From Caprimulgus europaeus (Eukaryota; Chordata; Aves; Caprimulgiformes; Caprimulgidae), in contig OU015534.1 of NCBI GenBank assembly GCA_907165065.1, forward strand, positions 10,299,686 to 10,363,685: 64,000 nucleotides of DNA, read 5' to 3'. The position numbers and the translations under genes were made by a program. Under the pieces are notes generated by a model. It saw only the letters and a program-made list of their open reading frames with translations. It searched no databases and had not been told where the DNA came from. Shown piece after piece: positions 52,221-64,000 of the stretch. Position 1 is the first letter of the stretch. The number at the start of each line of letters is the position of its first letter.

Positions 52221-55200
52221 TGAGCTGAGAGAGCATCCTGCAGTGAAGAATGTGTTGGAGGAAGAAGAATTGTTCCAACAGTTGCCTACTCTCTTCACTG
52301 CTCCCAAAAACTTCTCAGCCCACCTTCACTAAGCCAGATGTACTAGGAGATGAACTCTGGGACCTGCGTGGGCCTTGGTTCATGGAGGGCAGCAGGAGGA
52401 GGGGATCCATAGGATCTCAGGAGACTGAGCAAAACAAAAGGACAGAGGACACTGCTCACGGAAAGTAGTGAGGTTCAAGATAAGGCCAGGAGCTGGAGAG
52501 GGGCTGTGTGTGTGAAGGGTGGATGACTACAGACTCAGAGCATCAAACCCAACCATCATCTGACTTGAATAAATTTTTCCTGCTTGATTCTCAGCTGCAG
52601 CCAGAAGCTGGACTGTGGTTTGCCAAGAGCCAGGATCTGAATTTGTTGTGAGACCCTTTGCCTGTTCTGGCTGCTTCACCCTGAGAGCCAAGTGCCTTCA
52701 CCCTGGGCCTTCATGCATTATTTACAAGACTGCAGAGACCACAGCCCCTTCCTAACCCCATCACTAGGACCTTCCAGTGACTTACAAGCGAAGGAGAAGT
52801 TTCCTGTAAATTACATTTCCAGCAAGCTTCTCTGCTAATTAAAGATTATGAAATGAATTTACTGTTGCTTCAATTAAAAACCATTCACAGCTAATACCTT
52901 CCTCTTTTCCAACGTTATTTATTTATCGATGGTGAGGAAGGAAGGAACCGTGCTCAGAGTCACCAGAAGTTTTCTGGATTTGGAATAGACTCAGGTCTGC
53001 CTCGTTACATGGAATAGGTCCCTGGAGAATGCAGGCTGATTGCAATCTAATTTATGGCATTCATCAACATATGAATTAATGCTAGGGTCTCAGATACGAG
53101 ATCTCTGTACTTCCCCCTCCCTGCTCGCACAGGCTCGGCAGCTCAGCTCTGCAGCCACACTTCCTTCCCTCCCAGTATTGCTTCTTTCCTTCGTTAAAGA
53201 AACAGCCTTGGTTTTGGTTAAGAAAGCTTGTTTATGGTGAACAAACTGGGCATCTCACCTGGTTTTCTGTGAATTAAAGTCAGCCACATCCAAGGAAGAT
53301 CTACTCCTGTTTTGAGTAAGTTTGGGATCTGGTGCTTGGCTGCTGTGTGACACAGGGATGCTGTTCCCAGTTTCTCTCTGAAAGCCACGAGGAGAATAAA
53401 AATACACTTGTGCTTTGGAGCCTTGCTGGGAAGTTTGCAGAGGACTTTTATGTGTTTTAGTATTGCTCCTCTGTATTGTTCTTAGCTTTGACCTTGGACT
53501 GAGCTGGACAAAAGAATAATCAAAGCAAGCCACTTATGTTTCAGGTGCATGTTGGACACTTGTTTAAAAAGCCTAAAACTGCAAAGTCTTCCAGTAGCAG
53601 CCATTAACCAGTACAGAGACTGGAAGCCCCGGAGCTGTTGACAAGGTTATAAATCATCAGCAGTGGTGGATGAAGGGCTGCTTGTCTGCTCTCTGCCTGG
53701 AGGCTGGTGCAGGCAAATCATGACAGCAAAACAAATCTGAGGCCAGCAAGTCAGTGTGCAGCATGCCTGGGGCGGGGAAGGCAGGTCTGGGAATGGATGA
53801 GATGCACAGAGTGCATTCAGCTATTAAAGGGGAAACTTTTGCTTCCTTGACATGAGGAGGCAATTGTTGCATAGGCCAACACTACAGACAGGTGTCACCT
53901 AGGATGAGAACTACAGGCCTATGATGTCCGAATGCTGGGGTCAGGCTTCCTTTCCTGTGGGCAGAGCTCCACAGCCAGAACTGGCTTTGAGACAGAAATC
54001 CCAGTGTCTCTGCTCTCTCACTGGTCAGATCTTGGGGTTCTCTTCAGCAGGGACCCATTCTGGAGAAAAGGTCTGTGTGCAATTTCGTTGAAGCTCAGCA
54101 CTACCAAGAATGGAAGGGGTGCTGCTCCATCACTCACCTGTTCTTCCTGAATTGTCTAAGTGTGCATGGACTTAGTGGATATGGCTTAATTTTTTCTCTT
54201 CTCTCTGATAAAAGAAATAAAGCGTGTAAGGTCATTTTTACACTAATCTATAGACCGCTCCATCCATCAAAAACATCAAAGAGTGTTCCAGGGAAGAAGG
54301 GAATAAGAAGCTCTCTGTGCTTGATGAGACAGAGCAAGATGTGGACCTTGACTGCAGGGAAGAAGACTCAAGTTGGATTCTCTAGGAAAAGCTATAACCT
54401 GAAACAGAAGGACAAGAACTGATTGCATAGCTCCTCACTGATGAGAGACCTCCTTCATCTGTGGAACAGCAGGTTCAGCCAGGAGAACATCCAATTCAAT
54501 CAACATTTTGAAACCTAAGAGCTTTGGTGAGCTCTGAATTATTTGATGTGACATTAGTGGACATTTAATACCTTCATAGTAGTAAAGTGCAGGAGTCAAA
54601 GGACAACGTCGCTGTGTGGTTAGCAGCCTGCACAACAAAATCATGCCCTGCTCATTATGAACTTAATCTTTAATCTTAATTCAGACTTCTCCTGGGATTT
54701 CAGCTTCTAGAAGGGAACATTTCCCTGTCTGAATTACTCTTTGTTAGCATCAGGCAGGCAGATTGGAAGTACAACATGCAGCACTTCCATCACAAAATAA
54801 GAAGATGGAAGGGCTGCAACACACCTCTGGTTGCAGGTGGGTTAAAAGTTGTTTCCATACTTGTTAAATACATATTTCTTTTACTTTTGCTGGTTCTGCT
54901 CCTGAGTTTATCCAATCCCAAAGTAATCAAGCGTTTTGCTGCCACTGCCAATCACGACTGTCTGCTGCTGACAAGAGAAGCATTGCCACTACAGGTGGAG
55001 CACCACAGGGTGCTCAAGGCAATGTCCTGCTGAGACACAGCAAAGCCCAGTCCAGGCTGGAGCTTCTTCATGCTCCTGTCACTCACTCCAGGGCTCCTGC
55101 AGGCTGCACAAGGAGCTGGCTGATCTTGCCTGACCTGAATGGGGAAATGGGATGCTATCATCCAGTTTCAACCTTCAGTCCAGAAGGGTTGTGCTCACAT

Positions 55201-56724
55201 CTTTCCTCTGTTACAGCACCCATGTACCTACAGCAGCTGGATGTTCTCATCCATGAGCCACCGTTTGTATACATTGCTTTGGAGCACAAGAAAAGGAGGT
55301 CCTTTAATGTGAGCATGCCTGGCATGGCAGAGACAGACAGGACATGGTCCCAAGGGTTGATTTCCCACCTGTGAGCACAGGAGCAGTCTACAGAGACAGA
55401 CACAACCCAAGCAGGCAACCACATATGGGTCAGGCACGCAGTGCACTGCGTGATGCTGAGCTGAACGGGTGCCTGGGAAATAGCAGGTAGAGGTTAGGGA
55501 AGGTGGTGGGGAAAGGGCAGGGCTGGAGCACAATCTGCAATGCAGAATAGAGCACTGCATCACCTCTCAGATGCGGTGGCAGATTAATCAGGAGTCACAG
55601 AGTGTATTTGTAACCTGCCTGGCAACCCGACTGCATTTCACAGGCTCAACTCTACGCAGCTCTTCCTCCACACCTGAAACACCAGCATGACCTTACAGTT
55701 CCCATGTTAGAAGCAGGTCTGCTCTGAGAGGAGAAAACGCTGAAGCAAAGACTTCACAAGGGACAGACAACAGAGCTACACACTCCTGTGTGGTGTATGT
55801 GTTTGTAGGGGCATGAGAACTCGTGTTTAGGGAGGTCTCTATTTCTGTACCTCTAGCTGTGATGGGGGAAGTATTTCAGGGTAGCAGGTAAGTTTTTCTA
55901 CTTGCCTTGCTAAATTTCTGTATCTCTACCTTACCTGCTACCACTGTTGACATTTAAAGTTTCCTCCTGGTGCCCAGGTCTTAGCAGGTGAATGGACCCC
56001 TCAGTCCTGCCCTTTCAAACCTTCTGCTGCTGACTTCTTTGTTTTAGTTCTACATATCCAGCTTAAATGGTGGAGAAGACAGAAAATGTAGAGACTGCCA
56101 GCTTCTCCCTCCACATCCTTTTGAGAGGCTTTGGGAAGTGTTAGATGCCAACAGCCTGGCTCACTGGATATCAGGATAGCAAAGCTGTGACTGGAGAGGG
56201 ATATGGAAAAAACAGTAATTTTCCACCTGTTGGGATGAAGCCTTCCTGTTCTGTTTGGCCCATATGTATCAGATTTACCCATAGATAAGCCCTGCAAGTA
56301 ATTTCCAGCTATTTTTACCTGGTTCTGTGGCCAATCAGTGCTTTCTAGGGATGGAAAGAGAACACTTATTTACTCTTCCACTTCACTTCCATTGCAATTA
56401 GTCCTGTTGGCTTGGGCTTGTTTACTTGGGAAATGATCCCCTTTCTTTCATGAAGCAACCTTTTCATGCTGGATATTTTTGTGCATGCCTTCAGCCTCTC
56501 AAATCCACTGACATTTTTTAAGGTAGGGAAGTGAAGTAGAATAAGCCAGGCTTTCCATGAGATGGTGCCTCACGCAGAGTTAAAACCCCACTTTGTTTAC
56601 CAGAGACAGCAGATAGGGAAATGTCTTCCTAGGCATTGTACTGAATAGGGCATGTTCTTGATGTCATTTATTGTTACAATCTGGACTTCTTCAGCTTTGA
56701 GAGCGTGAATAATACAGCATTTAA

Positions 56725-56785
56725 TTTTTTTTTTTTTTTTAAAAAGGTGGTTTATATAGATAGATAGATAAATAGATAAAGATAG
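56725..56785 (+). repeat. Poly-T run followed by (TAGA)n simple repeat
   Basis: Sixteen T (56725-56740), a short spacer, then an imperfect TAGA array with two interruptions (56756-56785). No transposon sequence adjoins it that I recognise. Confidence 0.9.
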
Positions 56786-59700
56786 CTCATTCTGATTCAT
56801 CTGCCAAAAACTGCTGCTGTTCCTTGCTTGTTTGTTTTTTTCAAGAAGAAATCACTGGGCAAGAGGAGTGGAAATCCAGGATAAGCCTATATTTCACAAC
56901 TTCTTGTCATGCTGGAAGGTTGATGACAAAACTTTGGAACAGGTCAGGAATCTGCTTGGAAATGAAGTTGCTGCTGCAAGGTGAAGTGCAGCAGCCATGC
57001 ACAGCCACAGCAGGGAGGCAGGGAAGAGCATCCAACCCATCCAGGGAGGAATGAAGGTCAGCATGCCTCATCTGTGCGAAGGCTGCAGAGACTGGGACAT
57101 GAGCTGCTCAGCCCCAGGAGCTTGCATCTGGGTATGAATGTGGGTGTCACCCTGCACAGCTAAAATTTGAATGGTTAGAAGTTGTTCTGTGAAGATCGAT
57201 CTACCTTGTGCCAAATGAGGCCATAAATCTTTGTGCTTCTTATTCCTCTGAAGAGGCACAGTGGTATCTTTGGTGGGGATCAGGGTAAGGTGTTGGCAGC
57301 CAGTGCAAGAAGAGAGACACCAAAAAACCTTAAGACTGAAAAAATAACCCTTGGGCAGACAAATGTCTCACTCATAAGTATGGATGGACATATTGCTGCT
57401 GGAGCTGCACCTCCTGATTATATTATTGGCCAGCTTCTGTATAGCTCTCGGCCAGGGCAAGATACAAATCCTCCCATGCCATGACACACATCACAGTGAT
57501 CTGCTCTACACTGCTCTCCAGCCCTACAGCTTGGTTTGCACCTGGCAGTTGTTGCCACAGCCACAGCCTGTCACCTCTGGATCCCTTCTGTGCTGCAAAG
57601 GAGGCCAGGCAGCCAGCAGCGGAGCTGGGAGCAGGGCAGATCTCCAGCTGTGGTGTAGTGCCTGGGCTGTAGGACTTCCAGCACTTCCTCAGGCTTCACC
57701 TTCTGTAGGAACCCTGGGATCTGGTGCCAGTCACAGATGAGGAAACAAACTGTCTGTTCGGGGTATCACCTGCAATGTGTCAGAGTGGGTTTTTTCAGCT
57801 CCTTGTGGACACCAGGATTATCAAAGACGTGTCCCAGTAGTTAGTTTGATTCTGCCTGTATGGAAGTAAAACACCAGTGCTATGACTGGAGTTACATTGA
57901 GAGTAAGGCATAAAATAAAAATAGTAAGGAAATTGCTGAAACAAACGCTGAACATCCATCATGAGGGACAAGATCTTTCTTGACCTGCTAAAACATTATT
58001 TGTTCTTGTTCCCAGGGGCCAAAACACTGCTCCTCTGCACGAAGTATGTGTGTCATTGGATATGTGTGTATTCCTAAATTTAATTTGTCCAATTGGATTA
58101 GGACAAGCAGCTAATTCTGAAATTCATTTTGCTCCCATAATCAACCTCACTGCCAAATGACATTTGGGTAGAATTGTGGAGATTGTTGTTTTTATTTAAA
58201 ATGATTTATTGAAATCATTGGCAATGTTTCCTAAGTGGAATCCATGGCAATCTTTTTCATCTTCCCCCCATCACAACAAATGTAAACTTCTTTTTTTAGT
58301 AAGAGAGTGTTTGAAATATAAAGTTATTAAAATCCACACTTTTCTATTTCTCCATGCTCTCTCCCTCTGTACTGGGATGGAAACTGGAATCATGGAAATA
58401 ACTCCTTGCTTTCAGACAGAAGATGCAGAAGGTGTGTAATAAACAATTAAGTATCTATTTAGTCACTTTGAATTGATATGGGTGTTAATGAAAATGAGTG
58501 AGGCCAACTCTACTTTTGCTGCAGGGAAATGCAAAAGGTGGAGGGTTGGGGGTTTTTTTCAGTCTTACCCTAAGTCCCTTTAATGAATTCAGTGCCTGCA
58601 GCAGACCTCAGAGCATCCCCAACCACTTCTCCAGCCTCTCCCCAGAAATGGGAAGCTCGGTGGAGCTCCAGAAACCCAAGGGGAACTGCCCTCCATCCCA
58701 CTGGAGTGAGGTCTGAGCTGCTGTCACCAGCTGTCCCCAGGCAAGCAGAGAGCTCCAGCTGATGGTTTCCTTCATTCTCAGATGTGCTGATTCACAGCCA
58801 CACGTTTCCCAGAGAGCTGGGTGGGAAGTGTGGGACACAGGGCTGTGCCAGTTGTGTCATGAGCCCCTGGCTGCCAGGAGCAGGATGGGGACCACCAGCA
58901 TCCACGCTGCCAAGCCACCGGGCAGTCCAGGCAGACTCTGCAAGGGGGGGCTCTGTGGGTCCCAGCTTTCAGGTATGCCAAATGGCCATGAAACCCTCAT
59001 GGCCCCAGCTCAGTGGGGTGCACAGGCTCAAAAACAGCCGAGCACTGCGGCTCCTTTGACTGGCACTTGCAAAGCAGTGGGAGGGGAAGGTGCCAGCCAG
59101 CTCTCAGTACATTCTCCCTTTGTTTTTAAATGAGAAAAAAACAGTTGGTTAATGGTATGGCAAGAAGGAAAGGGCATTTGTCACCCCAGATCTACAGATG
59201 AGGAAGTTATCTCCCACCTGCAACTCTGTTCAGCCATTCATTCAGCCAGTCCTCACCACCTCCGGTTTGGCTATTTTAACCCATATCACACAGGGCAGAG
59301 GCCCTGACCCAGTGCCCCGGGGACTCCAACCCAGGCCTGATTAAAGCACTTGAAGGTGGTGAGGATATTAAGACCTCCAAAGCCAGAGCATCCCCTGTTG
59401 CCCTCAGCTCCTCTGATTAATCCCCCACCATGCACACACACCTTTGCAAATACTTTGTCCCAAATCGCTCGGCTCCATCCCCTCCTGGGAATAAATGGGC
59501 ACAGGGAGGTGTGATCCTGCCTGGGATGGTCACACCCAAAGCCAGCCACAGAGTTGGCTCAGCCTGGACCAGACCCTTTCCCTTTCCCTCTGGTTGATGC
59601 ATTGGTGCCATGGCAACTGCTAACACCAAACAGCTGCACTGAAAACACAGCTTCAGAGCAGCTTCAGTCCCCAAGGACCAGTGGGCACGTCCCAGTGGTT

Positions 59701-59818
59701 GTCCTCTCCTCCTGTGTACCCCAAGCCAAAGGATGTGCCTCTGGAGCAGGGCAAAGCCAGACTGCACTGTGGTACCCCTGCGTGGAGCCCCAAACTCACC
59801 TTGGATAGAAAAGTTCTT

Positions 59819-59930
59819 ATAAAAAAATAATCTTGCCACATTTCCCCTCTTAGAGGAAAAGAGGGAAATAAAACATTTTTTTTAAAAAAAAGAAAAACAA
59901 TAAATACTATATTTTTAAAAATAAAAATCT
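59819..59930. repeat. AT-rich low-complexity block
   Basis: Runs of A and T dominate, with several AATAAA or AATAAAT hexamers (for example near 59866 and 59900). These could act as polyadenylation signals on the + strand, but no upstream gene is visible, so they are most likely compositional. Confidence 0.7.
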
Positions 59931-60512
59931 CAGAGTCTGAGAGAGGAGCCGTTTCCTCTTAGCTTCTGACTCCTGCCCTGGCTCCCCAAGCATCCCCATG
60001 GCTTCATGCTCTGGAGTCAGAGGAGCAGTTCCGACCCCTGACATCAAGATGCTGGGGTAGGGGGACATCAGGATGTGTCCCATTGCAGGACATGTCTCCA
60101 CGAAGCTGCCCATCACCTACAGATGTGTTTCTATAACCAGTCACAGCTCTGTCACTTGTGAGAAGGAATTTTAGAAGGTCCTTTGGAACACACATCTCTG
60201 TGACCTGGTCCATGCACACTCCAAGAGGGTCAGAAAAGCTTTTTCTTCCATATTTTCTTTGCTCCTGGGCTGTACAACCTGTCTATCACCTCCCTGAGCC
60301 CTGGTGATTTTATTGCAAGGGAGAGCTGTTGCCATTTTCTTCTATATCTCTCCAACCCTAAGGCAGCTATCAGGATTGCTGTTGGCTGGTATCACGCACA
60401 CACACAAAAGTTAATCTTTTGCTATTATTTCTCAGAAGCTTCATTTGGCTGCATTTAGGCCTGATGTGGTGATTTCCTTGCCCTTGTGACAGCTACATGG
60501 GGAAGCTGCACC

Positions 60513-60538
60513 AAAAAAAAAAAAAAAAAAAAAAAAAA
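60513..60538 (+). repeat. Poly-A run (26 bases)
   Basis: An uninterrupted stretch of 26 A. The sequence before it (GTGACAGCTACATGGGGAAGCTGCACC) gives no sign of a processed gene copy, and no flanking duplication was noticed. Confidence 0.9.
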
Positions 60539-60914
60539 GATGTGAAAAATGGAGCTGTGATTTATTTTCACCTCCAAATATAGAAAGACATTTTCCCCCT
60601 CTCTAAGATTTCCTCTTCTTCCTCTTTAAATAAGTCCCAGTGCCTTCAAACCAAGCCAGCACCCCAGTGAAACCCCATTGCCAAGGTGGATGAGGAGATG
60701 TGTTTTTAGGAGTTTAAACCCACCACCGAGGTGACCAGGGACAGGCTGGCACACACCAGCTAACCCAGAGTGTTAACCAGGGAGGGGAGATGGCGAGGGA
60801 GCTCAGCCCCAAATCCTCTGGGTTTTCTGTAAATCAGGCATCCTGCTGATGCCAAAACTTCACCGGGCAGGAGCTGGGGAGGGGAGTAGGGCTGTGGAGA
60901 GCATCGCTCCCCTG

Positions 60915-61910
60915 GGATGCCGGCGGTGGGATTGATCATGTCCGTCCTCCTCCCGGCAGCGCCCGCGATTCGATTTCTCTCTGCCGGCAGCACAGCTCCC
61001 AGACAAAGGCCGTGCTCAGCGCACACGGACGGGCTGGAGCTGGGGGTTCGTCCCCAAGGGGACACCAGACCTGTCCCCCGCACTGCCTGAGCCCAGGCTG
61101 CTGCTGGGGCACGCCGGCCGAGCCCTCATGCACACGCGTGTGCCCACGCACACCCACGCGCTCTCTCCCGCTTCTCCCCACCTCTCTGGGAAGATCCAGC
61201 AGCCGGATCGAGGCACGTCTCTTAGCATCGAAAGGATTAACTCCCCGGGGAGCAGCGGTGGAGGCTGAGCCTACGCTCCCGCCACGCATCGCCAGCTTCA
61301 CGGCACGCTCGGGAGTTGTGGAAGCGACCTCTCGGCGGCAATTCCCCCTCACTGCTGGCAGCCGGGGCGGCTGGGGAAAGCCAGCGGGGCTGTAGGGTGA
61401 AGGGACGGGAGAGGAAGAGGACAGGGAGGGGTGTCCACACACACACACCCCACAGACGGCAGGCAGCGGCACCCCATCGGCTTCTGTTTGCGAGGAGATC
61501 CAGAGGGAGCCGAGCGCTGAATAAAACAAGCCGGAGCATCAGGCGAGAAGATCAGTTCGCTTACAAAAGTCCTTAAGGTAAAACCCGAGAGCGGCCGCTC
61601 CTCAGCTCAGCTGCCCTTTGGAGACCGGGTGCTGGGCTCGCTGCTGTCATTGTCATCGCCTCTGACTATGATTTTGTTTTTAAAGGAATCGATCGGGAGA
61701 TGCCAGCAAAATAAGTTGCTGAAAGCCAGGCTGGTGCAGCCGGGAGCTGCCTGCCGCTGCCTCCGTCGTGCACCAGGAGCAGCTGAACTTTGTGGCGTTT
61801 GAATATACGTTTCTCCCCCGCGGACGCTTTGGGCAGCGTTACGGGGACAGTCACGGCACCGCACACCTCGCGCCTGCTGTTACTCAGACCGAGTCCAGGG
61901 GACCGCAAAG
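60915..61910 (+). promoter_or_regulatory. CpG island, likely promoter of the downstream gene
   Basis: CpG dinucleotides become frequent here, in contrast to the CpG-poor 60 kb before it. They run from GATGCCGGCGGTGGG near 60917 to GCACACCTCGCGCC near 61870. Inside are a GC box GGGGCGG at 61364-61370 and a NotI site GCGGCCGC at 61591-61598. I saw no convincing TATA box. CpG islands of this kind mark broad promoters in vertebrates. The island sits just upstream of the coding exon at 62256 on the same strand, which fits transcription rightward. A possible first-exon donor CTTAAG|GTAAAA lies at 61577/61578. Transcription start is not determinable from sequence. Overlapping open frames of 85-200 codons on both strands here reflect high GC. 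Confidence 0.72.
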
Positions 61911-61986
61911 GGAGAATTTCTGTCTCTCCAAGGACCATCACCTGTGAAAAAAAGCTGGAGAAAAGCAATTTATCTTTATTTTCCAG

Positions 61987-62031
61987 ATGACTGAAAATAC
62001 CTACAGGATCCTGTCTCTCCAGCTTTCATCA
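61987..62031 (+). CDS. Possible alternative first coding exon (15 codons)
   Basis: An acceptor-like TTTATTTTCCAG ends at 61986 and the next base starts an ATG. Forty-five bases later GTGAGT, a perfect donor hexamer preceded by TCA, begins at 62032. The 45 bases read MTENTYRILSLQLSS. Joined to the acceptor at 62252 they continue in frame through one Ser codon into the Met at 62256, extending the membrane protein by 16 residues. This frame agreement is the support; the start context is poor (C at -3). If the donor at 62032 is not used, the same ATG opens a 56-codon frame ending at 62157, which would then be an upstream open reading frame in the leader. I cannot tell which is right. Confidence 0.35.
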
Positions 62032-62198
62032 GTGAGTAGCATCAGGGAGAGACGGCTGAGGAACAAAAATGATATCAGTCAAAATCATTCCAGCATCTAC
62101 TTTTTCCCAAGGAACTTCTTGCCTGTAGGGGTTTGCTGTGGGCATTCCCAGGACTGAGGACGCACGTACCACAGATACATCCCTACCAGATCATGTAA

Positions 62199-63891
<1,693 letters not shown>

Positions 63892-63920
63892 GAGATGATA
63901 CACATCGGCTTAACTGCTGA
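63892..63920 (+). CDS. Candidate terminal coding exon of the membrane-protein gene
   Basis: After the acceptor at 63890-63891, completing the split codon left by the upstream exon gives Gly, then DDTHRLNC and a stop TGA at 63918-63920. The phase matches exactly: 478 bases plus 29 make 507, that is 168 residues and a stop, or 555 bases and 184 residues with the 61987 exon. The tail would follow the second membrane segment and end in Cys. The pyrimidine tract is good, but nine codons are too few to judge coding character, and a different exon beyond the window end is quite possible. Confidence 0.35.
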
Positions 63921-64000
63921 CCAGTGCCCGCGGGACAGGCAGCCCCATGCCTTCGTGATGGGAGGAGAAGCCAAGTCCATCGGGCAGGGGGTCCCAACCA

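Larger units (their letters stand above)
47346..60914. other. No gene recognised; mostly unique non-coding DNA
   Basis: No supported exon lies in this 13.5-kb stretch. It includes a possible old CR1 piece (52100-52220), a poly-T plus TAGA simple repeat (56725-56785), an AT-rich block (59819-59930) and a 26-A run (60513-60538), all listed. AT-rich, TAATT-bearing stretches at about 52800-52910 and 58075-58215 have the look of conserved non-coding sequence, but conservation cannot be judged from one genome. Confidence 0.5.

Noticed and set aside
61012..61539. Frames of 100-197 codons on both strands within the CpG island.
   Set aside because: Arg/Pro/Ala-rich translations in overlapping frames are the usual by-product of CpG-rich promoter sequence.

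Overview
This is a stretch of vertebrate nuclear DNA, almost certainly from a bird. The evidence is at least six degenerate CR1 retrotransposon pieces (the dominant avian LINE), a roughly 626-bp solo LTR whose ends match an LTR type widespread in birds, and the absence of mammalian-type Alu, MIR or L1 sequence. Codon-dense or operon-like organisation is absent. The long open frames scattered through the first 60 kb are mostly short, overlap on both strands and lack recognisable domains, so I do not call them genes.

Layout. From 1 to about 60.9 kb the window is intergenic or intronic DNA containing CR1 pieces (about 7.3, 16.8, 36.4, 40.4, 43.9 and 47.0 kb, and perhaps 52.1 kb), one solo LTR (38895-39520), two ATCC microsatellites (35.4 and 42.2 kb), several long pyrimidine tracts, and one striking minisatellite. 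The minisatellite is about 40 degenerate copies of a 22-23 bp unit at 45.66-46.57 kb, and its core is the palindrome TTCCTAGAA or TTCCTGGAA. The last 3 kb are different. A CpG-rich island (about 60.9-61.9 kb, with a GC box and a NotI site) is followed by the only well-supported coding exon in the window (62256-62733, + strand).

The gene. That exon encodes a small membrane protein with two hydrophobic segments flanking a loop of about 90 residues that carries potential N-glycosylation sites. It ends at a perfect GTGAGT donor. Candidate flanking splice sites keep frame throughout and give two self-consistent models: 168 residues starting at 62256, or 184 residues if a 45-nt upstream coding exon at 61987-62031 is used. 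Both would end at 63920 if the acceptor at 63891 is real. I do not recognise the family and give no gene symbol.

No multi-gene system, CRISPR array, tRNA, rRNA or intact mobile element was found. The observations most worth following are the two-pass membrane protein with its uncertain N-terminus, and the palindrome-bearing minisatellite.
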